In this document: positions 1 to 10,783 of the stretch, piece after piece
How positions within the stretch are numbered: the stretch's first letter is position 1
Layout: the number at the start of each line of letters is the position of its first letter
DNA from: Amaurobius ferox
Lineage: Eukaryota > Arthropoda > Arachnida > Araneae > Amaurobiidae
NCBI GenBank assembly: GCA_951213105.1
Contig: OX578135.1
Location: forward strand, 161,315,250-161,379,249
Direction: 5' to 3'
Length of the DNA: 64,000 nt
Notes under the pieces: model-generated
What the model saw: the letters and a program-made list of their open reading frames with translations, nothing else
Database searches by the model: none
What the model was told of the DNA's origin: nothing
Program-made: the position numbers and the translations under genes

Positions 1-490
1 TGGAGACGATATCTCACGAACGAATGGAGCTATTCGAATAAAATTTGGTACAAAAATTACAATCCGTAAATACTGGAAGCCTATTGTTTTTAAACGCAAT
101 CGAATGTTGTTCAGAACCCCCTTAAATTTTCGAGTGAAATTAAAAAAAAAAATCATCAAAAAATTAAAACCTTTAATAAAGTTACACAAATAGACTAGAC
201 ATTTTTTATGTAATTTTTCCTTAGAAAACGATTGACAAACTTTAGAACGCTAGCATGAACCGTCCTCGAGATATTGCACATTTATCAAATAAATTTATCA
301 AAAAATCCTATAAATAAAAAAAAATATTAACTGTAGAGAAACATGCTCACTTTTCATATGTAATATCATACGATAAATTGGGTGACATCATTCTCGTAGA
401 TCTAGCTCGTTCCATTCACGAGAAAAGATACTTTGAGTAATACTTGTGAATTTGAACGCCAATAGTCATTTATCTGCTATACGAAACGGA
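1..490 (-). repeat. S-family repeat, partial copy cut by window edge
   Basis: The reverse complement of this segment matches 1452-1885 over most of its length, for example the stretches around 35-110 and 345-480. It is an inverted partner of the S copy at 1180-2043, separated by about 950 bp. No coding capacity is seen. The true outer end lies outside the window. Confidence 0.8.
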
Positions 491-560
491 CAGACACAGA
501 CAGACAGAATGAACAAAGTTATAAACACTTTTCAACTATGTTGTAAAATATTAAAAAAAT
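487..560 (+). repeat. M-family 3' end fragment
   Basis: A short run with tandem CAGA followed by the terminal hairpin region (AACACTTTTCAACTATGTTG) matches the 3' end of the M copies at 45600-45665 and 50340-50400. It abuts the inverted S fragment, so it is a nested or truncated piece. Confidence 0.7.
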
Positions 561-1179
561 TGATTCAGCTTGTTAATATTCAGATTTCAGATCTGTACGT
601 ATTTTTTATCTTTATATATACTACTTGTTAAGTGACATTGATGTTAAGTGAAGTCATATGACATTGATGCATAATGTCACATATATGATTTGCCCCATCC
701 GGCAACTCCTAATATCTTCGGGTTACATGAGAACTACACTGCCTACAGATATTATTAATTAATTTACAACCCCCTAACGAAACAAATATTAATTTATGGT
801 CCCCTAATTAATTAATTTATGGCCCCTTAACAGAAGCCACCTGCCTTACAAACTATGAAAATTAAGATATTTTGGATCCTCACAAAGTGACAGGGATTAT
901 CAAAGAACAGAAACTTAATTTTCAGAAATATTGAATTATTCTCAATTTGGCGAAATTTTTTAAAAGTCGCCAACTTGACGACATTGAGCCGAATTTGTAT
1001 CGAAGTAGGAAATCAGAGAGAATGGCTTTATTTATATAGTATTACGCTAAATTACCCGTCGTTGCCCGGGTCATAAATAAGCACTCGCTACTTGCAAAAG
1101 CTTTTTCTTAAAGTAAAAATAAAGAAATATATAAAAAATTCAAAACGAAATCCTTTCTCTCTCTATTAAAAAAAAAAAT

Positions 1180-2043
1180 CTGATGTGGGCAGCACCTGAC
1201 TTTCCTTATATAATGCAATGTATTTACTACTTTTAGAGTAAATAGGTTATTCTTAGAGTAGATACTCATATTTTTTCCAAGATATTGAATTTTCGTCAAA
1301 TAGTCGTTATTTTCATTGATTTAGCGACATTTTTATCCATTTGGCGAGATTTTCTTTGATTTGGTAACATTTAAAAAGTCGCCAAGCTGGCGACATTCCG
1401 CCAAATTCGTCCCCAAAATCTTGCCAAGCATTATGGACGGAGAAATAATTTATTCTTATAGCAGATAAATGACTATTGACGTTCAAATACAAAAATATTA
1501 CTCAAAGTATCTTTTTTCATGAATAGAACTAGCTAGGATCCACGAGAATGATGTCACCAAATTTATCGCACGATATTACATATGAAAAGTGAACATGTTT
1601 CTCAATAGGAAATTTTTTATATATATATAAATTTATCTATCCTATCTAAAAATATCTAAAATGTCTGTTAATCGTTTCCCAATGAAAAATTACATAAGAA
1701 ATGTCTATGTGCGTAACTTTATTAGAGGTTTTGATGTTTTTTTCAAAATTTCACTCGAAAATTTAGGGGGGGGGGGGGTCTGAACATTCGATTGCGTATA
1801 AAAACAATAGGCTTCCAATGTTTACGGATTGTGATTTTTGTACCAAATTTCGTTCAAATCGGTCCATTCGTTCGTCGGTTATCGTCTCCACAGACCCACT
1901 GACACACACACACACATCACTTCAAAAATGTTTGATTCGTGATCAGGGATGCTTGAAACGTGCTCTCCCGTCGAAAACTCGAATTCGAATTTTCGACCGC
2001 GTCACAATACTTTCCTTATACATTATTGTATATAAGGAAAGTA
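1180..2043 (+). repeat. S-family element, near full length
   Basis: It begins with the family motif CTGATGTGGGCAGCAC. An inverted repeat end ACTTTCCTTATATA at 1199 is answered by TATATAAGGAAAGT at the right end. The last 36 bp (2008-2043) form a hairpin with a 13-bp stem. No transposase is seen, so it is non-autonomous if it is a DNA transposon. A 13-G run lies at 1766-1778 and a CA run near 1903. Confidence 0.7.
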
Positions 2044-4136
2044 AAAAAAGGGGGAGGAGATTTAAGCGCATGCGCAGCCGCCGATTGCAGAATAAATAAT
2101 ACGGTCACGAAGGGAACAATTTGTGCGGAAATGATGAAAATCGTTTAAAATCGTGCTAAAACATAAAATAACTAAAAACAACTTAACCGACTGAATCCAA
2201 ATATTGTACAGAAGTTAGGCTACTGCATGACTGTAAAAACAATGTCGCGATTCTTTTTTAATTTTTGTCCATATGATGGCATGCAAAGGCTCAAGGGAAT
2301 ATTGAATTTTATTGTAATACTTCCAAAACTAATCAACTACAAAGTACCAAATTTGTTATAGGTCCCATTGTTATTACCTCAGCAGTATTTTTCCATAATC
2401 GTGAAAAATAGCTGTTATAGGAAATGTAAACATAGAGAGGCACCTTTTTCTATGCCACGAATGTCGTTTGTTCAGCTTCGTACAGCAAGTTTTTCCTTCT
2501 CTAGTTCTTCTACAAATGTCGCTAATTAGTTAGCTGTTGTCAAAAATTGTATCTTTGGAAAGGTGCATTGCTTTGCATTATCAGATACGTAAAATATAAT
2601 CATGTACTTTACTGAGCATTTAAAACTACAATTTATTTTCTATACAGACATCAAAATGTGAGGCAAAAGAAGGCACAATAATGTATGCATACCCCCACTT
2701 GTTTTCTAGTAAAACCTAAAGAGTGCAAGAAAAAAAAATCGTCGAGTATTACTATACTAGGGAATTTTATTAGAAAAAAGCATAGAATTCCAGTTTCCTA
2801 GAATTTTTTTAGCAGTTTCATAGTTTTTTACAGTGTATATTATTAAGTAAACGTAGCTATGCTGGCAAGGGCCTTTCAAGCCAAAACGTGCAAACCCATC
2901 AAAAGCCTAGTCGGATTTCGCTCCGAGCACAAACATGAACATCGCCTTTACGTATCATGTATTGCAGAGAAAGTAAAAAACAGTAAATATAAACGCCATA
3001 CAATTTTATAAGTAATAACTTCAAAAGCCTGCTGGATAAGTTGATGATTCCCATATTAAAAGTGACATAAATGTTTATGAATTATTCAAAAGTAGAGAAC
3101 TGTCATTAAGTGCATTTAACTACTTCTAACCAGGTGCTTGTTTGTGACTTGTGCAGAGGAGGAAACAGGTTTGGCACAGATAAGAACGAAAATTTTATTT
3201 ATGAATATTTAACATTAAATTGTGCTATTACAATTTTGAATGCAAAAGATGAAATTCAGCTCTTTAGTTCTCGAAGTTCATAAAGCCTTAAAGAGAGAAA
3301 CTAGTCTCAAATATAGTTAGTTAATTATCACTTTAAAGCTGAACAAGGAACGTGATTAGTTGCTGAGTGATTGAAGCCGAAAGACTCGCAGACGATTTTC
3401 AGGCCTTAATTTTGGAAACTATCTTATAGTCGTGGAATTCTCTTTATGTTATTTTAATGACTTTATGTAATGATTTAAATACAACTTTAATGGCTTTAAT
3501 AATGTAACTAATTTAAGAATATTTTGAAATTTATCTAACTTTCTTTAATATAAAAGAAAGAACTTTTAGTCCAACCAAGTCACATCTACCACATAAATAA
3601 TTCTTGATGCTGGATCTAAGGAAACCCAAACTCCTTGGATCCCAGCATAATCCCTGCCCTTGAATTTTTCCGTTCGAAATTAATTTTTTACACTTATAGC
3701 CCCGCCCCAGCCCCCAAGGAGTAAAGGGAAAATTCATACCCGTGTAAACGCACTGTTTCCTGAATTACTAAAGTAATTCAGAACTTATTGAAATACTGAC
3801 TGGAAAATTAAACCGAAGTTTACAATATTGGGTGCCGCTTTGTAGATTCTTTCCCACTTTGAGAAAGGATAGACAGAACTACACGTCAAAGCCCCTTTCT
3901 TATATACTTTAGTAAATTTACTAAAGAATTAAAGGTCATAGTGCCCATGCTTCTTGACAAGCCAGAAGGTTGTCAAGGAACCAGGATTTTTTTTTCAGTT
4001 TTAAATTTTGCCTCTTCCACTTTATACAATACGTGAATAAAGTTTGAAGATAACCAGTGACAGCCACATGAAGTTGACTACTGTAAATACATAAGAAGTA
4101 TATTATAAAATCAAAATCATGGTTTACTCATAATTA
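2044..4136. other. Unassigned AT-rich non-coding stretch
   Basis: No gene, RNA gene or recognised repeat. Two small perfect palindromes occur: CTGAATTACTAAAGTAATTC near 3762, and CTTTAGTAAATTTACTAAAG at 3907-3926. All open frames are under 70 codons and resemble no family I know. Confidence 0.5.
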
Positions 4137-4161
4137 ATATATATATATATATATATATATT
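4137..4161. repeat. (AT)n microsatellite
   Basis: An uninterrupted AT dinucleotide run of about 12 units. Confidence 0.95.
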
Positions 4162-5457
4162 GTGTAACATGAAATAAATATTAAGTGTATGAAATACGTT
4201 GCAAGTAAGCTTTTTCTTTTGTAAATACTTTTACTTACTCTTTGTCATTGATAATGGGATGAGGATATACAAATCACAAGTGAGGATAAGCTTTCTTTAA
4301 AATGCCAGTGTTATTGGGTCAATGTAGGAATATAAACTTGGATATAAAGTAATAAGAAGAAAATAAATATGCGTTTGAAGAAATAAATGAGTAATAAGTA
4401 AGTAAACCACACAGTTGAGAATACAGAGTTATTGAGAAGTAACGAATAAACATATGAAAATAAAGACTATTTATTTTTACGAAGAATGAGTTGCAGATTT
4501 AAACGACATTTAAAATGCAAATAAAGATAATTTTGATATAGATAAATATTATAGCGTACATACTTGATATAACATACAACTGAAAAGACGGTTATGTAAA
4601 TAAAAAGTAAGATTGTAAACAAATATATATTTTATATTCAGTGAAAAGTTTAAATATTATTTTATATTATTTTATTCTAAAGTGTTATATTTGAAGTGCA
4701 ATTTTTTTATTATAATTGGAGCAAGGAGTCTATTGATCTTGTGGGTTTATCAAATGAATGACAATAGCGAAACCATTTGGAGTTATTGTACAGGATGTAC
4801 GAAACTTGGCATCAGTATACTCTACATTGTACAAATGTAGTATAATTAATTTAAGTAGTAGAAGTTTTCCGTAATTACGTATTTTAATGAGATTTAGAAA
4901 TTATATTAAAACACATAGTTAGTAGGATATAATATGAAGTACGTGTAATTTCTAAGTATTTAAATATCATCTTTAATCACATATAACCTCGAAATTAATA
5001 TTTTAATTGCTGAATTTGTTGTAAAATTATTTTATTAGATATTTTATAAATTTATGGGATCCCATCAAACATAATCAACACAAACACAAACTTCATAACA
5101 CTGTGAAAAGAATGAATGGCGTGTGCGAGTTCTCTCTTAATCAAGGAACTCTACATTTTTTTTTTAAACATAAACAAATTCATCACACACGACATAGAAT
5201 AAAGGAAAATTTATTGAACTATTATCATAATGTGTCGTTTATCAGCTAAAATCATTTATACTCATGGAAAATCTTCATAATAATTATTGTAAATAATTGA
5301 AAACATCTAGAGTTCTCAATTTTGTAAATATTTATATTATCACTGCTTTTTATATTATAATTTTTATTCCGATTTTTATTTTATATTGAAATACTATTCT
5401 TTGAAAAGCCTTGGTCATGGAGTGTGTCTGTGCACACGCCTTTTGTTTTCGAAGGTT
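4162..5457. other. Unassigned AT-rich non-coding stretch
   Basis: Very AT-rich sequence without open frames, structured repeats or similarity to other parts of the window that I could see. Confidence 0.5.
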
Positions 5458-5475
5458 GGGGGGGGGGGGGGGGGG
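5458..5475. repeat. Poly-G run, 18 bases
   Basis: An uninterrupted run of 18 G immediately before the R1 repeat. It is one of about nine G or C runs of at least 12 bases in the window. Confidence 0.9.
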
Positions 5476-5484
5476 ATGGAACAG

Positions 5485-5975
5485 AAATTTTTAAGCTTTC
5501 CCCAACAACGCACCCCTTTCTTTCATAATTCTTATTCAAAATTCCTATTTCATGCCACGCACTTATTGTAATTATATTTAATTCTATCCCACGCTATTGA
5601 TATTAACAAAGTCTGCCAGTACTTCCTCTTTTCCTCTACCATATCATATATGATTACTAATCTTAACATCTACGTAAACTTTTCATATAAAACTGCATCC
5701 CCATCACATTTTTTAAGCATAAAAAAAAGCGAAGACAGCATGTTTCCCATGTCATCACCGATCCGATTCCTCCCTATCTACCATAAATAGGATGTGGTGA
5801 ACCTATATGCAGACCAAGGTTTATAGAATACTACAGGTTGGCCCCAAGGCTTATAGAATACTACTAGTATTCTATAAACCTTGTATACAGACTGCTCCGA
5901 GATCTCTAACGAATGGTCGCCGACGAGGAGCTCGGCAATGTATAAAGCTATATTCTAAGATGTTAACCTAATAAA
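5485..5975 (+). repeat. Dispersed repeat R1, copy 1
   Basis: Matches 57171-57572 in the same orientation in several blocks: the start (ACAGAAATTTTTAAG), TTTCTTTCATAATTCTTATT, a CATCACATTTTTTAAG block, and a shared end around GCCGACGA and TATTCTAAG. No protein is recognisable. An inserted or expanded segment at 5810-5885 includes a hairpin. Confidence 0.65.
5845..5883. repeat. Hairpin with 18-bp arms
   Basis: CAAGGCTTATAGAATACTA is followed at once by TAGTATTCTATAAACCTTG, giving an almost loop-free hairpin with one G-T type mismatch. A further direct copy of the left arm lies just upstream at about 5813-5831. Confidence 0.75.
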
Positions 5976-6579
5976 ATAGATTGTTGTAAATAAAATGTCT
6001 CTTCCCTGGATTATCTCTGAATGATTTCTACAATTTTATTATGATTTTTTCTGCGGGTTATTGCTCTTTTTGGTAGATTTCACACTCGATTATTCAATCG
6101 TTATATATGTGTGTATAGTGCTGACATCTCTCGGCAGGCATTAGAGTTTATTGTGTTTTTTTTGTGTATTTTTTTCTTTTCTGTATCTTTTAGTTAACCC
6201 AGACGTCAATATCTTTTATTGCTTATTTTTACATTTTAATCTAGACAAGTATTTCCACTATATGTGGCCCTCTTTTGCCCGCAGTTGTAGGGATTCAGTC
6301 AGACACATACGTATTAACAGTTTTGTATATCTTCCATTCCGGATGAATATAATTATTTGTCCACACTTCGCTTATTTATGAATATTTCGTATGAAAATCT
6401 CTTTTCTACTATGCTTGTTTTGTTACTCTCCAAAATTTCGATTCAATTCTTATGGTATTAGTTAAAATTTGAAATTCGTACCTGACAAAATAGTTTTTGG
6501 GGGGGTTTATATTGGGAATTTTAATTAGAATTCGTGATGTAAATTTTCTTCATTACCTAGTGTCCGGTCTATTATTATT

Positions 6580-9141
6580 ATGAATTGGGATAATTATAGA
6601 TCGACAAACATTGACCAATTAAGCGTTATAGACGATTTGGAAGAATACCATACCATCTCTCAATCTAAATCATATTCCTTCAATAGATGCAACAATCTTA
6701 GGTGCAAAACTTGTCCTTATGCTGACCCATTACAAATTAATAATAATTCCACTTCACAAAAATTCTGCAAAGTTTTTAATTGCATATACAAACTTAATTG
6801 TACTATTTGTAACTTATCCTATATTGGCCAAACCAGCAACCCTTTACATCTGAGAATGAATGTCCACAGGGATCATATTAAAAAATTTGACCATAAAGTC
6901 TTTAATGATCTCCCTACCAAAAATCAATTTGAATATCAGCACTTTGCTACACACGGATTTAAAAATGTATCCCTTCATATTTTAGATATTAAAATTTCAC
7001 TCACGGATAGATTAGTATTTGAAAATTATTACATTAAAAAATATAAAACTCTCTTCCCCTATGGCTTAAATCAAATTTATAATAATAATAATGTTGTTAA
7101 CAATAGTTTTGAATACAATTCTCATAAATCTTCAGTATATAAACATCTTTTTCATTATTCAAAGTCATCATCTCCTAGTAAAAAGCGATATAAGCGTGGC
7201 AAAGGAAAAAGTAACTTAAGTAAAACTATTGATTACAAAGCAGACATTTTGAAATTACAATATAATTATTCTCAAACTTTCAATTTTCTACCTGTTAGAA
7301 CATGGTTATATAAAGTCAGAAAAAGCAAATTAAGTATTGTTTATACTCATTTTTTAAAATTAAAATTAACTCATGAGCATTTTAAACATTTATTTTTTGA
7401 TCTGCTTCTTTCACGTACACATTTCTTAAATTACCACCTACTCCATTCACCAAATCCACATACTAAAATAGCTTACTGTGTAATCTCTTTTAAACACCCT
7501 ATTCTTAATTCTCTTAACTTCAATAATTTATTTGCAAAACATAAGCACTTGTTACCAGTAAATGATATCAAAATACAAAAATCATTCAAATATAATTTAC
7601 CAATTGGTAGAACTATTTACAATTACAATGAAGTTTCTAGGACATTAAACTCCGATGATCTTACATCATGTGTATGCAGCAATCAAAATCTTGCCCCTTT
7701 TGTCAACTCCACTCATGGTCACATTATTACTGGGGATCTCAGTATAGTTCAGGATGATATACTCAGGGATATTATGAATAAAGGGTCTAAATTTCGCATT
7801 CCATTCTGCCATCACCCTAAACAACTTCTTCAGTCTCTATCATTTGATTTTGATAAATTCATATATCAACTTGCTTGTTCACATTCTATTCCTATTGAAG
7901 CATTCAATCTATGGAAGTATACGACCTTACATCTACTTAAAAATGTTATTATAAACACTAAATTAACGAAGCCTAGGTATCCTTATAAACAACTCCTATC
8001 TGCTATCAAAGAACTACAACAACATTTTGTCATAACTTATGTAGATAAAGCTTTTAATAATTATGCCATCATTTGTAAAAAATATTATGTTTCTCTGTTA
8101 CAGAATTACTTAAAAGATAATCAAATTTTTAAACCCATTCATAATCAGTCTATCCAAATCAAAACTAAAATGCTAAAATTATATACACAATTAAATATTA
8201 ATTGTAAGTTTTTTAAATTTCCTTATGTTACTTTGGTTCCTAAATTCCACAAATCACCTCTCAGTTTTAGAACAGTCACTTGTCGACATAATACCTTTAC
8301 CACTACAGCTAGTAAGTATTTGCTTAACTGTTTAAATCGAATTAATGAATCTCTTAAATTCAGGAATTCAGGATATTTCATTTTGAACAATAGTTTTGAT
8401 TTAGTTAATCACCTTAGCAAGTTACCACAAATTCTTGGTTTCCAAACCTTTGATTTTAAAGACCTATTTAATAATATTGTCATTAAAGATTTACATAAAG
8501 TTATTATCTCTCTTTATCATGACTATATATCTTCCAATCATGATGCTTTTAATGTCAAAAATTTTCCTATGCTCTTGCACTTTGTGTTATACAACAATTA
8601 TATTATCCAAGGTGATAACATTTATTTACAAACATCTGGTGTACCACAAGGTGGCTGTAGTAGTAGTATACTCGCTAACTTATATCTTTATTATTATGAA
8701 TGTCATTTTAACTCTAATTCATATATTATATATAGATATGTTGACGACTTAATTTGTATTATCATTGATGATTCCTATCCCATTAATATTGATTTTTACC
8801 CGTCTAACCTAGAATTAATTCCTAATGAGCCTTGCGTTAGTCAAACTGTTAATTTTTTAGACCTCAATTTAGATACCCTCAATAATCATGTAATCACCAA
8901 TCTATATGATAAAAAAGATTCTTACAACTTCACTATCATAAAGCTGCTATCATATCAATCTTGTAATTCTATTCAATTGTTTAGAAACATCATTTTAAAC
9001 CAGCTATTTCGAATACATCGACTTTCTGATCCTCAGTTTCACTTTCTCCACATCAATAAACTTAAACGCATTTGTCAAAACTACCTATATCCGGAAGTAT
9101 TTGTAAATAATATTATTAATAATTTCAAATATACCACGTAA
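6580..9141 (+). CDS. Penelope-like retroelement protein: N-terminal GIY-YIG endonuclease plus reverse transcriptase
   Basis: An uninterrupted 853-residue frame. The N-terminus has a metal-binding-like Cx4CxxC (C37, C42, C45). A GIY-YIG domain follows, with CxxC at 74-77, YIG at 81-83, R92, H96, a candidate catalytic E148 and a closing PYGLN at 160-164; H121 and H125 may complete a zinc site. The RT core has a PKFHK block near 550-560, motif A FDF with D625, motif B SGVPQGG at 686-692 and motif C YVDD at 720-723. Standard Penelope elements carry GIY-YIG after the RT. The permuted order seen here matches the known Hydra/Naiad-type PLEs, which prime copying at nicked DNA. Length suits a whole element, and the ATG is the first in frame. 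The 3' flank holds a hairpin and a hammerhead-like core. No frameshift or stop is present, so this copy is recent or selected. The RT assignment is very sure and the Naiad-like placement likely. Confidence 0.95.
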   Translation: MNWDNYRSTNIDQLSVIDDLEEYHTISQSKSYSFNRCNNLRCKTCPYADPLQINNNSTSQKFCKVFNCIYKLNCTICNLSYIGQTSNPLHLRMNVHRDHIKKFDHKVFNDLPTKNQFEYQHFATHGFKNVSLHILDIKISLTDRLVFENYYIKKYKTLFPYGLNQIYNNNNVVNNSFEYNSHKSSVYKHLFHYSKSSSPSKKRYKRGKGKSNLSKTIDYKADILKLQYNYSQTFNFLPVRTWLYKVRKSKLSIVYTHFLKLKLTHEHFKHLFFDLLLSRTHFLNYHLLHSPNPHTKIAYCVISFKHPILNSLNFNNLFAKHKHLLPVNDIKIQKSFKYNLPIGRTIYNYNEVSRTLNSDDLTSCVCSNQNLAPFVNSTHGHIITGDLSIVQDDILRDIMNKGSKFRIPFCHHPKQLLQSLSFDFDKFIYQLACSHSIPIEAFNLWKYTTLHLLKNVIINTKLTKPRYPYKQLLSAIKELQQHFVITYVDKAFNNYAIICKKYYVSLLQNYLKDNQIFKPIHNQSIQIKTKMLKLYTQLNINCKFFKFPYVTLVPKFHKSPLSFRTVTCRHNTFTTTASKYLLNCLNRINESLKFRNSGYFILNNSFDLVNHLSKLPQILGFQTFDFKDLFNNIVIKDLHKVIISLYHDYISSNHDAFNVKNFPMLLHFVLYNNYIIQGDNIYLQTSGVPQGGCSSSILANLYLYYYECHFNSNSYIIYRYVDDLICIIIDDSYPINIDFYPSNLELIPNEPCVSQTVNFLDLNLDTLNNHVITNLYDKKDSYNFTIIKLLSYQSCNSIQLFRNIILNQLFRIHRLSDPQFHFLHINKLKRICQNYLYPEVFVNNIINNFKYTT

Positions 9142-9220
9142 TAATTTTACACATGCATTATTTATCTTTGATTGGTTAACTCATTTTTGAAAATTCACCC
9201 ATTCTTATCACCTTACTTAC

Positions 9221-9315
9221 CACTTGGCCTGAGTCTAATACTGTTTACTATTTTAGAATGTCTATTTTCCACTTGTCCTGAGTCCTATACTGTTTACTAT
9301 TTTCGAAAGTCTCCA
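9221..9315 (+). repeat. 49-bp tandem duplication after the PLE stop
   Basis: Two adjacent units start at 9221 and 9270. Both read CACTTG, then CCTGAGTC, then TACTGTTTACTATTTT, with a few substitutions. The duplication lies about 80 bp after the PLE stop codon. Confidence 0.8.
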
Positions 9316-9487
9316 TACTTATTATGTATCGTTCAATTGTATTCATTCCCACTCGCATTGACGAAGTGAGGTGAAATGCTCAGTTACTAGTTTATCTTAC
9401 ACGTGCTGCTATTATTTCACATTACAGTTCGTGGAGGTATTGTTTTTCAGCTTTTGTATAATTCAATTGATTTATTTTTCTAATTCC

Positions 9488-9556
9488 AATAGCCAGTAGA
9501 CAGCTCCAATGGTGTCTATAGTTAAATACTATCGCCATTGTCAGAAACTGGCTATT
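9488..9556 (+). repeat. Imperfect hairpin in PLE 3' region
   Basis: AATAGCCAGT at 9488-9497 pairs perfectly with ACTGGCTATT at 9547-9556. The inner parts also pair in patches (CCAATGG with GCCATTG, CTATAG with CTAT). It lies 26 bp before the hammerhead-like core. Confidence 0.7.
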
Positions 9557-9581
9557 CTATCGGTTTTAATTCGAATTGTAT

Positions 9582-9619
9582 GGCTGTCCTGATGAGAATG
9601 CAATTTCGAACTGACCGCC
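9582..9619 (+). ncRNA. Candidate (degenerate) hammerhead ribozyme core
   Basis: Stem I GGCTGTC (9582-9588) pairs with GACCGCC (9613-9619) with one mismatch. Between them are CTGATGA (9589-9595), a short stem-loop II (9596-9607) and GAA (9608-9610). These are the hammerhead invariants in the correct order. Only CT separates GAA from the stem I return strand, so the usual A15.1 and stem III are missing and self-cleavage is doubtful. PLEs are known to carry minimal type I hammerheads with very short stem III in their terminal repeats, which fits the location. Confidence 0.5.
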
Positions 9620-9917
9620 ATTTTTTGTGTGGTTTCGATTGATTGTTCTCTATTCTTGATCTCTTGTCTTGAGCTGATTATTATTGCCTATTCTCATTTT
9701 TGCAGAGTTTTATTTTTATTTACTTTTATATACTTTTAATTGTGATTTTTGAATCCTAATATTCTTCTCATCCCCCTTTCCAATGTAGTGATATGTAACC
9801 TTCTATCTTTATCCTTAGACTTGGCTTATAGTTACTCATTTGTAACAGATATGCTAGAGATGGGTTTTTTTGTACATACAGTAGTTTATGCAAAAAATTT
9901 TCGATTAAAATCATTTA

Positions 9918-9927
<10 letters not shown>

Positions 9928-9971
<44 letters not shown>
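9928..9971. repeat. (AT)n microsatellite
   Basis: About 21 AT units, ending near TGAATATTTG. Confidence 0.95.
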
Positions 9972-9974
<3 letters not shown>

Positions 9975-10542
9975 TATTTGTTTTATTTCTTAGAAAACAA
10001 ATAAAAAATATTGCAAATACGAATGAATAGCTTTCGAAAACAAATCGAATAAACAAAAAGTGACTGTTCTGTGGAACTGTAACAAGGTAAATTGCGTTCA
10101 ATGAACGAATAAGTTTAATAACTGCTATTCTTGATAATAATTTTATAAACGTTCGAATGGTTATTGACTTTTGGAATTAGAATGCTTGATTTTACTTCAA
10201 TAATCGTAATACATCTGGCCAAGTTATTTTTAGGTCAAGGTCATCAAATAATTTATAAGTACAAAATGAAAACTGGAATGTTTCCACATTTATTTCACCA
10301 ATTCACAAAAATTAAAAAAAAAAAAGAGGGGGGGGGGGGGGGAACCTCGGAAAGTGCAGTTGAAAAAATGTATTTGAAATTTAATGAAGATAAAACAAAA
10401 GACATAGTTTTTGCAAGTGGAGGATATCCACCTAACTTTTTGGAAATTGGTCTGAACTGTAAGATTAGAAAAGGTACGATCTTACAATAGTTCCGTTTCT
10501 ATTGGCAGCCCCATACGCTAGATGCATGTCAACCGTACTATA

Positions 10543-10783
10543 TCCAGACTGTCCGGCGGATAAGAAGGTGTATAAGGTATCTCGATGAAAGGTATAGAGC
10601 CACCTACTTTAGACTGGAACTCAATGGGGTGGCAATCACATAGACTGTATCATCCTTCCCCTAACCCATTGAACCTTCATCATACCAATACTCAACGAAA
10701 ATTGTTTTGTGCGACATCAAGGATCGAACACGGGACTACCGCGTGAGCCTCCCGCCATAACCAACTACTGCGCCATCTCGGCC
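10543..10783 (-). mobile_element. tRNA-derived SINE (family A), longest copy
   Basis: On the minus strand the head reads GGCCGAGATGGCGCAGTAG, with a box-A-like TGGCGCAGTAGTTGG and a box-B-like GTTCGATCC about 50 nt later, so it looks tRNA-derived with an internal Pol III promoter. The body shares the TTTAGACTGGAAC block (plus strand) with the copy at 38873-39020. The 3' end, GTCCGGCGG/CCAGACTGTC region, matches the short copies at 20.5, 41.5, 48.6 and 62.3 kb. No clear target duplication was found. Confidence 0.65.

Larger units (their letters stand above)
6400..9720 (+). mobile_element. Penelope-like element surrounding the intact ORF (ends approximate)
   Basis: The ORF is followed by about 560 bp of AT-rich 3' sequence with a direct duplication, a structured hairpin and a hammerhead-like motif. 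I could not find a matching copy of the 3' repeat upstream of the ORF, so the 5' end may be truncated or diverged. The right end is placed before the AT run at 9928. Both borders are estimates. Confidence 0.6.

Noticed and set aside
8435..8752. 105-codon frame overlapping the PLE RT
   Set aside because: A shadow of the RT in another frame; no motif of its own.
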